Shown here: piece by piece, positions 9,001 through 17,106 of the stretch | Numbering within the stretch: the stretch's first letter is position 1 | How the letters are laid out: each line of letters opens with the position of its first letter | Origin: Paenibacillus ihbetae | GTDB taxonomy: Bacteria > Bacillota > Bacilli > Paenibacillales > Paenibacillaceae | DNA length: 64,000 nt | Reading direction: 5' to 3' | Assembly: GCF_002741055.1 (NCBI RefSeq) | Contig: NZ_CP016809.1 | Coordinates: forward strand, 3,326,501-3,390,500 | Notes under the pieces: model-generated | The model's database searches: none | Told to the model about the DNA's origin: nothing | What the model saw: only the letters and a program-made list of their open reading frames with translations | Made by a program: the position numbers and the translations under genes

Positions 9001-12000
9001 CCCGAGGAGCCGGCTTACGGCGAAGCAGTGACGGCGGCGCTTGACGAGCCATTCGACGCGACTGCTCCGGGCGAGCGGCCTCCGGGGTGGACGGCCGAGC
9101 CGGAGGGCGGGTCGGCAATCGTCTGGGAGCAGCCGGGCGCAATGAATGACCGGGAGCTGCGGCTGGCAGCAGGCTCTGAAGGATTAACGGCGGGCATTGA
9201 GTTTGAAGCCCAAGAGGGCTTGCTTTATGCGCAGTTAAGGATTCGAGCGGAGCAAGCCTCTGTGCCGCTGCACATCGATTTGCTGCCTGCTGCCGGGGAA
9301 TCGCAGGCAATACGCATTTCGATGAACGGCAAGGGACGGATGACGGCCAGCGACGGCTCCTCGGTTGCCAATCTGCAGGCTTACGCTGCGGATACCTGGT
9401 ATAAGGTGAAGCTGGTCATCGACACGCAGGCCGGCAGCTACGACGTGTACATTGACGAGGCAAGGAAAGCCGCAAGACTGGGCATGCCGCCGCAGACAGC
9501 GGTTGACGGAATCCGGTTTGCGGCCGGTACCGGAGGGCAGTTTCTCATCGATGATATAGCGGCAGGACTCGCGAATCGGATGGAGCCGGCACCCTCGCCG
9601 CAGGACAAACAGAACAGCGATGCTTCGGCCGCGGTGCTGCCGCCTTACACGGTGAGCGACCATTTTAATGCGGCGGATGCGGAATCGCTGGTTGGCTGGG
9701 CGCTGAGTCCGACCGGCGGTACCATCGGGCTGTCCGATATGCCGAGCGAGGCCAACCGAAGCTTGACGATTCACAATACGGGCGCGGGATCGACTTCGGC
9801 CACCAGATTATTCGATGCTCCCGACGGCCGCGCGGCCATCGAGTTCTGGCTGAAGCCCGAGCAGAGCAATCAGACGTTCGGCGCGCCCTATATCCGTGAT
9901 GCCGGCAATCGGGATATCGCGATTATCCTGTTTAATAACAGCGGCAATATTACGGCGTTCAACGGAGCAACATCGACGGTGGTAACCCCTTATCAGGCGG
10001 GAAAATGGTATCACATGCGGGTTGAGCTCGACCCGAGCGCCAAAACCTACGATTTATACGTTAACGGCCAATTGGCCGCAGACGACTTCGGATACCGCAA
10101 TACGAGCAGCGGCCGCGTCAGCCGGCTCCTCTTCTTCAGCAACGCTTCGGCCGGAGCCATGCATATCGATAACGTTCGCGTTATTTCGGAAGAAGACGAG
10201 TTTGAAGCTCCTCCGCCGGGAGCCAGTCCTTCCATCGCCCTGGTCGCGCCGGAAGAAGCAGGACCAGGCGAGGCCGTGCAGGTGAAGCTCGATCTCCTGA
10301 CGCTGGGATACCGGGTATTGCCGGAGCGGCTGGTGCTGGGCTATGACGAGGATGTATTGGAGTTCGAAGGGCTGGCGGCAGGTGATCCGAATGCGGTATA
10401 CGATGTGTTCAACACCGGAACGGGCGAGCTAATTATCACCTGGACCAACGGCGCCCATGCTGAGGCCAGCGAGAGTCTCCCGGCACTGAACTTCCGGGTG
10501 AAGGAAGCGCCCGGATCTACGGAAACGATACTCCGGCTGTTCTCTTCCGAGCTTTATCTGCTGCCAAACGGCGTATCGATCCGGACCCAGCAGGATGAAG
10601 CAGGGCTAATCCTTACTTCGGAAACGGCGTTCGATTATACGGTGAACGATAGCTTCAACATCATCGGAAGCGAAGCGCCTTCCGGCTGGCAGCTGAATCA
10701 GACCGGAGGGGAAGTATCGCTCGCGGATATTCCGAGCGTGGATAACCGCAGCTTGAGCCTCCGCAATACGAAGGCAGGCCAGACGGCAGCGATCCGAGCG
10801 TTCGATTCATTAGAAGGCGAGGTGACCGTGGAGTATTGGGTCAGACCGGAGCAGACCGACCAGACCTTCGGCGCGCCGTACATCAAGGATGCCGCAGGCC
10901 GCGACACCGCGGTCATCCTGTTTGTGAACAACGGTACGATTCATGCCTACGACGGCGCATCGGCTCGGACGCTGATGCCATATGAAGCGGGGCAGTGGTA
11001 TCACATGAGAATGGCGGCCGATACGGAGTCGAGAACCTACGATCTGTATATCAACGGTACGCTCGCTGCAGACGGCTTCGCCTTCCGTAATCCAGACAGC
11101 ATGGGCATCGATAAGCTGCAATTTTTCAGCAACGCCTTGACGGGAACGCTGCTTCTCGATAATGTCCGGGTCATTTCGGAGGAGGACCGTGCAAACCATC
11201 CCAGCCCTGAGAATATGCCGGGCCTGACGCTCGCCGCCCCGGAAGAGGTAAGAAGCGGGGAGCAGTTCCAGGCGACGCTTGAACCGAAAGCCGGCAGCCC
11301 CGGATTGGACGTGCGGACGGAACGGGCAGTGCTTGTTTATGACGAGACGCTGTTTGACTATGAAGGATCAGCCGAGGAGGGGTCGGGTCAGGCCTATACC
11401 GTACAAGAAGGAATGCCCGGCCGGCTGATCCTCACTTGGAACCGCAGCGGCGACGCGGACGGGAGCGCCGGAGCGGCTGTCTTGAATTTCCGCATGAAGG
11501 AGGCTGCGGAAGAGGCTGCGGGCTCGCTGCGTCTGCATGCAGGGGAGGTGCTATTACTGCCGGGCGGGATACCCGTTCAGGCACCTGAGGTTGAAGTGGT
11601 TGTGAGGGCAATTACCGACTCGAAGGCTCCGGTTACGGTGATGACCATGCTTCCTGAAGCCCCTGACGGAGCGAACGGCTGGTATGTGTCTCCTGTAAGC
11701 ATCAAGCTGAGTGCCACCGACGAAGGGTCAGGCGTAAGCCGGATCGAATACAGCCTGAACGGCGGCGCGGAATGGCTGACCGCGGGGAGGGACAGCGCCG
11801 AATTGGCATTCGAGTCGGACGGGGAATACCATCTGATCTATCGCGCGGTGGACCTGGCCGGACATATGGAAGCGAAGCGCGAGGCGGCATTCCGGATTGA
11901 TCGAACCCCGCCGAGCGTTCAGACCAACGTGGTGACCGGAGCGGTTTACGCGAATGACGAAGTGCTCAAGCTGCAGGTGATCACGCATGATGAGGGATCC

Positions 12001-12378
12001 GGCCCGGACAGCTCGCGCACCGCCTTGCTGCTTGACGGCCGGCCGATCGCTTCGGATGAGAGCGTTCCACTGTATCTGCTCGAGCCCGGCCCTCATACGC
12101 TTGTGGTCAGCGGAAGCGATATGGCGGGCAATTCGAGTCAAGCCGAAGTGGTCTTTCATACGGAAACGAGCGCGGCGGTGCTCAGCCGCTTGGTCGACCT
12201 GTTTGAAGCATCGGGCGCGATTGATAACGGCGGGATTGCGAACAGCCTTCGCCGGAAGTTAGGCAGCGGGGAGCTGCAGGCGTTCCTGCATCAAGTCGAG
12301 GCCCAGAGAGGCAAGCATATTGCGGAAGCGGAAGCCGATATTTTGATCCGGGACGCCTTGTCCTTGCTCGACTCCTGA
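6082..12378 (+). CDS. Secreted multidomain polysaccharide lyase family 8 (hyaluronate/chondroitin/xanthan lyase type)
   Basis: This 2,098-residue secreted enzyme cleaves uronic-acid polysaccharides by beta-elimination. A signal peptide (about 1-23) precedes a PL8 catalytic region (about 30-790). That region has the aromatic-patch motif NYHHWEINVP (152-161) and the catalytic set Asn208 (GAN), His262 and Tyr271 in FISHDRHAYNGTYG, and Arg325 (GRSTAR). Next come a DNRLRE/CBM96-like module (about 806-965), three LamG-like sandwiches (983-1167, 1192-1374, 1517-1702), two cohesin-like modules (1382-1510, 1713-1843), two Ig-like domains (1846-2030) and a helical FIMAH-like end (2032-2098). Residues 1192-1510 and 1517-1843 are an internal duplication. 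There is no SLH or LPXTG anchor. The start is set by GGGAGGTG at 6070; an adjacent ATG lies at 6079. The substrate (glycosaminoglycan or xanthan-like) cannot be decided from the motifs. Confidence 0.92.
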   Translation: MKRAIAMMLMVAMVFMLAEPAAAGSGAGGDEFDRLRAKWRNYLTGGDMYELPVQDPAVQARIDSISAGGQSAWDSMNKEPGRTYLWEDAVEAKFPSSSYIYENYKRLYRMALAYSTKGSELYGDAALLSDLIGGLDWVYENQYNERLDWKVNYHHWEINVPTVLSNITTLLYEQLGPERVDHYMDAVHRFANDPTTYALSVVPSYGANRLSESLPIALRGILVKDGSRLALVRDRLSDYEALIFPYVQEGNGWYRDGSFISHDRHAYNGTYGLEQYSILITLMYLLDGSSWELSDPRVENVYQWTDDGYLPLVYNGRLMDMVNGRSTARQGASDHVQGNKLIDSLLILSEFAEPERASVYKQAIKAWVLGKDQLDYRSTASIPMLLRVNRIVQDATIPAAVQPVYMQYAGMDRAVQQRPGYAFGLSMFSNRIYDFETVNGENKKGWYTSSGMTYLYDDDDLQYNNNYWATVNMKRLPGITVDAEYDRPEMDSNKLSTKSWVGGVEISGEFGASGMELEGYRTTLSAKKSWFAFDNEIVALGSDINSTDGRTIETMIENRKLSGDGGQALTVNGQLQPSSLGWSAAMEHVRHIHLEGPAGSAGTGYVFPIEGTTVHALREERSGTWGEVSNQATDPTVYKNRFLNLWFDHGKSPAGGSYAYTLLPNRTAGEVADYSAQQDVTILEQDDYVHAVRENRLQLTAALFWEDVKRTVDQLITVDKKSAVAVRETGDELEVAVSDPTQENRGIIEVEIHRAAAGVVASDPSIKVLSMSPTIKLAVQTGGTLGRTQSITFSKAGVETPPRLALSPVADASVHNGDEAAEAFGSASTMSAKDDGDVRNNRKAYMKFDLTSVETVNRAVLRAKTFNPEGKSAVLNVLGAGDGWDEQDMTWLNAPAEETGPLDSVWINGMEQYYEWDVTEYVRGQLAGDRTATLVVTGADYEGVNMALHSKEHSYGAPQLVIEGSFASGGPVPPEEPAYGEAVTAALDEPFDATAPGERPPGWTAEPEGGSAIVWEQPGAMNDRELRLAAGSEGLTAGIEFEAQEGLLYAQLRIRAEQASVPLHIDLLPAAGESQAIRISMNGKGRMTASDGSSVANLQAYAADTWYKVKLVIDTQAGSYDVYIDEARKAARLGMPPQTAVDGIRFAAGTGGQFLIDDIAAGLANRMEPAPSPQDKQNSDASAAVLPPYTVSDHFNAADAESLVGWALSPTGGTIGLSDMPSEANRSLTIHNTGAGSTSATRLFDAPDGRAAIEFWLKPEQSNQTFGAPYIRDAGNRDIAIILFNNSGNITAFNGATSTVVTPYQAGKWYHMRVELDPSAKTYDLYVNGQLAADDFGYRNTSSGRVSRLLFFSNASAGAMHIDNVRVISEEDEFEAPPPGASPSIALVAPEEAGPGEAVQVKLDLLTLGYRVLPERLVLGYDEDVLEFEGLAAGDPNAVYDVFNTGTGELIITWTNGAHAEASESLPALNFRVKEAPGSTETILRLFSSELYLLPNGVSIRTQQDEAGLILTSETAFDYTVNDSFNIIGSEAPSGWQLNQTGGEVSLADIPSVDNRSLSLRNTKAGQTAAIRAFDSLEGEVTVEYWVRPEQTDQTFGAPYIKDAAGRDTAVILFVNNGTIHAYDGASARTLMPYEAGQWYHMRMAADTESRTYDLYINGTLAADGFAFRNPDSMGIDKLQFFSNALTGTLLLDNVRVISEEDRANHPSPENMPGLTLAAPEEVRSGEQFQATLEPKAGSPGLDVRTERAVLVYDETLFDYEGSAEEGSGQAYTVQEGMPGRLILTWNRSGDADGSAGAAVLNFRMKEAAEEAAGSLRLHAGEVLLLPGGIPVQAPEVEVVVRAITDSKAPVTVMTMLPEAPDGANGWYVSPVSIKLSATDEGSGVSRIEYSLNGGAEWLTAGRDSAELAFESDGEYHLIYRAVDLAGHMEAKREAAFRIDRTPPSVQTNVVTGAVYANDEVLKLQVITHDEGSGPDSSRTALLLDGRPIASDESVPLYLLEPGPHTLVVSGSDMAGNSSQAEVVFHTETSAAVLSRLVDLFEASGAIDNGGIANSLRRKLGSGELQAFLHQVEAQRGKHIAEAEADILIRDALSLLDS

Positions 12379-12433
12379 ATGTTGGATAGAAAGCTGGCTT
12401 ATCAAACGATAAAAAATGGAGGAAACCAGACTG

Positions 12434-13432
12434 ATGAAAAGCGTCGTAACGTATGAACAGCAGGTGACAATTGTTGAGAGCGAGAGGCCGCTCATTAAAC
12501 CGAACCACGTTCTTATGAAAACCAGCTATTCGATGGTAAGCCCGGGCACGGAATTATCGATCATTCATCGAAGCGGAGGGGCGCAGAGCAAGCTTGGATA
12601 CAGCGCAGCCGGTATCGCGGTGGAGGTCGCAGACGAGGTGACGGATATTCGCGTCGGCCAGCAGGTGGCTTGCTACGGCGCACCGTACGTGAACCATTCC
12701 GAATATTTGCTGGTGCCCAAGCATTTGATCGCCCCCGTTCCAGACCATGTCAGCCTGAAGGAAGCCTCGGCCGCCGGCCTGGGCGCCATTGCCATACACG
12801 GTTTGCGCCAGTCGGGTCTCGTATTCGGCGAATGCGCCGTTGTCATCGGGCTTGGCGTCATCGGCCAGCTGGTCGCCCGAATCGCTCATGCTGCCGCCAT
12901 AAAGGTCATTGCCATCGACCTATACGAGGAGCGGCGCAAGACGCTTCAGGAGGTCGCGGGCATTACAGTGTGCGCAAGCTTCGAGGAGGTAGAGGCGGCC
13001 ATCGGCAGCGTGACGGGCCATATCGGCGCAGACGCCGTCCTTCACTGCGCATCCGGCGCCCAGAAAGAGCTGTTGGACCGCAGCTTCGATTGGATTCGGG
13101 ACCGCGGGAAAATCGTCATCGTCGGGGATATGGTGATGGAATTCAGCCGGGGGCAAATGTTCAAGAAGGAAGCGGACGTCGTCATTTCCCGGGCCGGCGG
13201 ACCGGGGCGGTATGACCCGGAATATGAAAGGGAAGGGCGCGATTATCCGATCGGATTCGTCAGATGGACGGAAGGCCGGAACATGAAGGAATATATCCGC
13301 CTGCTGGCGGAAGGGCGAATTTCAGCAGGATCGCTCATTACGACACAAGTGCCGTTAATCCATGCCGCGGATATTTATCGGGATTATACGTCCAGACCGG
13401 ACCAAATCCTTGGAGCGGTTATCTCGTACTAA
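12434..13432 (+). CDS. Medium-chain dehydrogenase lacking the catalytic zinc ligands
   Basis: This 332-residue protein is of the alcohol/threonine-dehydrogenase-like MDR superfamily. The Rossmann fingerprint GLGVIGQL lies near residues 140-147 and is followed by an acidic residue after strand beta 2 (VIAIDLYEERR), favouring NAD(H). The usual zinc-binding CGSD and GHE motifs are replaced by VSPGTE and GYSAAG, so the catalytic-zinc Cys and His are missing. The frame opens at 12416, but GGAGG at 12418-12422 places the start at the ATG at 12434. It lies 55 bp behind the lyase and probably shares its transcript, ending at the terminator at 13451. A role in sugar-acid oxidation or reduction is inferred from position only. 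Confidence 0.8.
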   Translation: MKSVVTYEQQVTIVESERPLIKPNHVLMKTSYSMVSPGTELSIIHRSGGAQSKLGYSAAGIAVEVADEVTDIRVGQQVACYGAPYVNHSEYLLVPKHLIAPVPDHVSLKEASAAGLGAIAIHGLRQSGLVFGECAVVIGLGVIGQLVARIAHAAAIKVIAIDLYEERRKTLQEVAGITVCASFEEVEAAIGSVTGHIGADAVLHCASGAQKELLDRSFDWIRDRGKIVIVGDMVMEFSRGQMFKKEADVVISRAGGPGRYDPEYEREGRDYPIGFVRWTEGRNMKEYIRLLAEGRISAGSLITTQVPLIHAADIYRDYTSRPDQILGAVISY

Positions 13433-13450
13433 TTGTTACGCAGCGCAGCG

Positions 13451-13477
13451 AAGGCGCCCGGTTGTGGGCGCCTTTTT
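13451..13477 (+). terminator. Rho-independent terminator after the lyase-dehydrogenase unit
   Basis: AAGGCGCCC and GGGCGCCTT form a 9-bp G/C-rich stem with a short loop, followed by TTTTT. It lies 18 bp after the dehydrogenase stop codon. Confidence 0.85.
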
Positions 13478-13591
13478 ACAATTGCGCCTTCATATCAGCG
13501 GCGGCCGCGTGTGCTAAGCCATCGGCGCGCTTGCAAGCGGGCTTCAGTTTGTGTATGATGCTGATGAAAATAGGGATCGGAGGTCGGGCGA

Positions 13592-14980
13592 ATGTCTGAC
13601 AAGCAAAGCAGAAAAACGTTCAGGACGCGGATGGAAGAGATGATCCGGACGCTGAGGGAACAGATTATGGCCGGCCATTACGCGGTAGGGGAGTATCTCC
13701 CCTCGGAACTGGATTTAAGCCGGAAGTTCCAGCTCAGCAACAATTCCGTCCGCAAAGGCTTGGACACATTGGTGGAAGAAGGATTGGTAGAGAAAATTCC
13801 GAGAGTCGGCAACCGCATCAAAGCACCTTCGAGCGAGGATCAAATCGTCATCCGCCTGGGCTATTATCCGATAATCGATTCTCAAGGCGAGCTTCCTTAT
13901 TTATTGAATGAGTTTCAGAAGCGGCATCCGCATATTCGGGTAGAGCCGATCCAAATCAGCGACGCCCGGGGATATGTGCGGGATCTGCTGACCCATGACA
14001 TGATCGACATGGCCATGATGAACACGTATCTGTATCAGGATCTGCTGGAGGAACAGGCGGTAGAATTGCTGGAGCCGCAAGAACCGTTTGAAGAGATGTA
14101 CCCTTTTTTGAAAAAAGCCTTTCAATATAAGGACGAGCTATATGCGCAGCCGTTCATCTTTTCTCCGGTGATTCTTTGTTATAACCGGGAGCACTTTGCC
14201 TCGCTTCAGCTTCCGGAGCCGGACAGCAGCTGGACATGGGACGACTTGATCGCAAACGCTTCCAAGCTGGCGATTCACAACGAGCGGTTCGGCTTTTATT
14301 ATCACCTGCTCAGTCCGAACCGGTGGATCGTGTTTCTGCTCCAGAGCGGGGAAGTGTTCCGAAGAGATGAAGACGGGCGATACCGGGTTCATGAAACGAG
14401 ACTGCTGGACGGCATTGAGAAGGTAAGGGACATCTTGTACCAGCCCGGCGTATATCCGCTCCTGTTGTCCGCAAGCAGCGGAGAGGCGGAGCGGCTGTTC
14501 AAGGAGCAGCAGGTATCCATCATCATGACGACGTACTTTTCCATTAACAATCTAAAGGAAGCGGACTTCGAATTCGACGTCGCTCCGCTTCCTCATTTAA
14601 ACAGCTTTAATACGTTAAACCTTACGATCGGCCTTGCGATCCATAAACGTTCCAAAGTGAAATCGGCGGCCAAACAGCTGGTCGATTTTCTCGTATCGGA
14701 CGAAGCCCAGCGGGTTATACGGAAGGAGACGTTCAGCATTCCGGCCCATAAGCAGGCGGCGCAATGGACCGGGCAGACGGTATATCCGACCCGCTATCAG
14801 ATGTACAAGGAGATTATTCCGAGCTTCAGTACGTTTACCGACACGGGACTGACGCTGAAGCAGCTGGAGGACATGCTGTCGGAGTGCAAGCTCTATTGGT
14901 CGGGACTTCGGACCAAAGAGAGGCTCGCCGCCGGCATCGAAGCGATATTGAATCAGGATGGGACCGGGCGATACTCATAA
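13592..14980 (+). CDS. GntR-type regulator fused to a solute-binding-protein fold
   Basis: This 462-residue protein has a GntR winged helix at residues about 8-75 (YLPSELDLSRKFQLSNNSVRKGL). From about residue 85 onward it looks like a family 1 extracellular sugar-binding protein without a signal peptide (LPYLLNEFQKRHPHIRVEPI, then the lobe-2 segments). It therefore seems to be a cytoplasmic regulator that senses an imported oligosaccharide with a periplasmic-type ligand fold. The start ATG at 13592 follows GGAGGTCGGG. Lying between the lyase unit and the propeller gene, it is the best candidate for the local regulator of this locus. The 3' end overlaps the convergent propeller gene by 28 bp. 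Confidence 0.88.
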   Translation: MSDKQSRKTFRTRMEEMIRTLREQIMAGHYAVGEYLPSELDLSRKFQLSNNSVRKGLDTLVEEGLVEKIPRVGNRIKAPSSEDQIVIRLGYYPIIDSQGELPYLLNEFQKRHPHIRVEPIQISDARGYVRDLLTHDMIDMAMMNTYLYQDLLEEQAVELLEPQEPFEEMYPFLKKAFQYKDELYAQPFIFSPVILCYNREHFASLQLPEPDSSWTWDDLIANASKLAIHNERFGFYYHLLSPNRWIVFLLQSGEVFRRDEDGRYRVHETRLLDGIEKVRDILYQPGVYPLLLSASSGEAERLFKEQQVSIIMTTYFSINNLKEADFEFDVAPLPHLNSFNTLNLTIGLAIHKRSKVKSAAKQLVDFLVSDEAQRVIRKETFSIPAHKQAAQWTGQTVYPTRYQMYKEIIPSFSTFTDTGLTLKQLEDMLSECKLYWSGLRTKERLAAGIEAILNQDGTGRYS

Positions 14981-16851
14981 AGCCCGGTTCCTTTTACCGT
15001 ATAGATGGTGCCCCCGTTCCCCGAATCCCGCGCAAACAGCGTCCCGCCTTCCGCCAGCACCTGAAGCTCACCGGAGCGAACATCGAATTGGAACAGCTTC
15101 TCCAGACAGTTGCCGTAGAGCATGCCGGTGTTCTCTTCGTATTGAAGATAGACGCCTCTCCAGAACAAATCGAGTCCTTCCCAGTTCAAGGGCGGGAACA
15201 GATCGATGATACGCTCGATTCGGCGCTCGGCCAGGTTAAAGGCAAACAAGCTGCCGGTGGTCATTCCCCATATCATTCCGTTCTCGCCGGGAGCCAGGGC
15301 GGCAACCGCCTTTTCCCCCGGGACCGGCACGCCTTCCCATACCGTCTTCTTGACGGAACCATCCCATACGAATAACGTTCCGTCTTTCCCGCTAGGCGGG
15401 CAGCCCAAGCCGCCGAATGCGGAGGAGCCTCCGATAACCAAGCCGTCCGTATAACAGAGCGCGATAACGCTATGTTCCGGGACTGGCTCGGCAAAGCATT
15501 CATACTGTTCCGAATCCGGGTCGTAGAATGCGATGGCGCCGCCTAATTTTCCATAAGCGGGGATCGTGCCGATGACAAGCCGGTCCCCGGCCGCGGCGAA
15601 TGTGAACGGCCGGTCTTGACCGTGCCGCTTGAGGGAGAAGAGCAGCCGAGGATTGACGCCATGCTCCCAGGGCTGATCGGGATCGTATTGATAAATTCTG
15701 GCTCCCGGATACACGCCAAGATACAGCCGGTCCTTGAACCAGAACAGGTTCTCGGATTGGCCGAAACGCTCGCAGGGACTGAATGCGCCGGTCACCGGAT
15801 CGTAAGAGGCGAATCCGCCCGCGAAATAACCGCCGAGATACAGCTTGCCGTCGCCGCCGAGCGCGATGGATTGTATGCCGACCGGGGAGCCGTCAAGCTC
15901 GACCTCGACATGTTTGGCACGATGCGTGGCCGGATTATAGATGAAATATCCACCGGAGTACATGCTGATGAGGCTTTGTCCAGGGAAGCCCGGCTCGGGC
16001 CAAGCAATCCATCCGAAATCGTAAGCGCCCTCGTCATGGGCAAGCGGGCACGGGGTCAGCTCGAGCGTATCCAGATGGAGGGCGTGCAGCTTCTGGTCGC
16101 AGAACAAATAGACGCGCCGGTCTTTGCCCGGCGGCGAAACGTCAAGCCCCATCGCTTGATCGATGCGGTGGATCCAGCAGCGCTTCGTCAGATCGTATAC
16201 GAGCAGATCCGCCGATTCCGTAAACCGCGCAAACAGCTTGTCTTCGTGAACATCAAGGTCGTATACGAACGTGCTTGCTTCCTGTCCTTCCGGCATCGGC
16301 AGCTTGATAGTCTCTCCGGTTGCCGTGTCGAGCTCTATAATCGCGGCTTCCATCGCGCCGGTGCCGATATATAATTTTCCGTTCGGGCCGATATCCATGC
16401 TGCGGGCGTATTGATTGCCCGGCACCAGCGTGCCGTAATCGCGGAACGCGCGGTCAGCCGGACGGTATTGGAACACTTTGCCGCCGGGGTATGTGCCGCC
16501 GTATACATTGCCGCTCTCGTCCGCCGCCATTCTCCAGAAATAGATTTCCCCATCGATTGCTTGCCCCAAATGGTCAAGGGTATCCGACCGGGGATCGTAC
16601 CGGTACAGAAAACCGTCGCCGCCTACATATACCGACCCGTCGCTTGTCACGCATATGCCCCAGGAGTGATTGGAGCCGGTAAGCGGCAAGCTGGTCACCA
16701 TTTGCCCGGTCAGTGCGTCGATCGCAACGAATCTGCACGGCTTGCCTTGGGCCACCGTATAAATGCGGTATCCGCCGTCCTCCATCGGCTGATAAGCCGC
16801 GCTGCATATTTTGAACGTCGACAACGGCTCCCCCAGTTTCAACAACCCCAT
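14953..16851 (-). CDS. Cytoplasmic beta-propeller protein of unknown function
   Basis: This 632-residue protein has no signal peptide or membrane segment. It is built of repeated four-strand blades: recurring GDGKLYLGGY / GPNGKLYIGTG / SDGSVYVGGDG segments with following YDP or FQYRP strands, typical of a seven- or eight-bladed propeller (SMP-30/PQQ/WD40-like). A GTG at 16860 could start the frame, but GGGGAGA is only two bases from it and about eight from the ATG at 16851, so 16851 is used. Its place beside the lyase locus suggests a role with sugar-acid products, for example a propeller-type lyase or lactonase. No catalytic motif was recognised to prove it. Confidence 0.7.
   Translation of the reverse strand: MGLLKLGEPLSTFKICSAAYQPMEDGGYRIYTVAQGKPCRFVAIDALTGQMVTSLPLTGSNHSWGICVTSDGSVYVGGDGFLYRYDPRSDTLDHLGQAIDGEIYFWRMAADESGNVYGGTYPGGKVFQYRPADRAFRDYGTLVPGNQYARSMDIGPNGKLYIGTGAMEAAIIELDTATGETIKLPMPEGQEASTFVYDLDVHEDKLFARFTESADLLVYDLTKRCWIHRIDQAMGLDVSPPGKDRRVYLFCDQKLHALHLDTLELTPCPLAHDEGAYDFGWIAWPEPGFPGQSLISMYSGGYFIYNPATHRAKHVEVELDGSPVGIQSIALGGDGKLYLGGYFAGGFASYDPVTGAFSPCERFGQSENLFWFKDRLYLGVYPGARIYQYDPDQPWEHGVNPRLLFSLKRHGQDRPFTFAAAGDRLVIGTIPAYGKLGGAIAFYDPDSEQYECFAEPVPEHSVIALCYTDGLVIGGSSAFGGLGCPPSGKDGTLFVWDGSVKKTVWEGVPVPGEKAVAALAPGENGMIWGMTTGSLFAFNLAERRIERIIDLFPPLNWEGLDLFWRGVYLQYEENTGMLYGNCLEKLFQFDVRSGELQVLAEGGTLFARDSGNGGTIYTVKGTGLYEYRPVPS
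14963..14995 (+). terminator. Terminator embedded in overlapping convergent gene ends
   Basis: ACCGGGC (14963-14969) pairs with GCCCGGT (14982-14988), followed by TCCTTTT. The left arm lies inside the last codons of the GntR-fusion gene. The whole hairpin lies inside the 3' coding end of the minus-strand propeller gene. Confidence 0.55.
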
Positions 16852-16907
16852 CCTTGTCACTCTCCCCGCTTCGTTATACCGATAAGTTTAGGGGAGGGAG
16901 CTGGCAA

Positions 16908-16921
16908 TGTAAACCCTTTCA
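16908..16921 (-). promoter_or_regulatory. cre-like site upstream of the propeller gene
   Basis: On the minus strand TGAAAGGGTTTACA matches the CcpA consensus TGWNANCGNTNWCA except at the central C. It lies about 57 bp before the propeller start, a usual place for catabolite control. One mismatch is in the core CG, so this is tentative. Confidence 0.3.
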
Positions 16922-17106
16922 AGCGAGCGTTAATTTTAAAATTTCCCCTTACTATACCAACCTTGCAGATCTATGAATCCTCCTGAACAATCCCATGTAC
17001 AGTTTTTCTTCAGAATGAAGTGATACAATCCTTGAGTGGCAAATCCCGGTGCGGATTTAGGGTTGTATCAAGGCGCGGCTCCGCAGTGAATGGAGGTTTA
17101 AGCAGT

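Noticed and set aside
10225..11610. Cellulosome scaffold reading of the cohesin-like modules in the lyase
   Set aside because: Only two modules, no dockerin-bearing enzymes in the window and no scaffold organisation; described only as cohesin-like.
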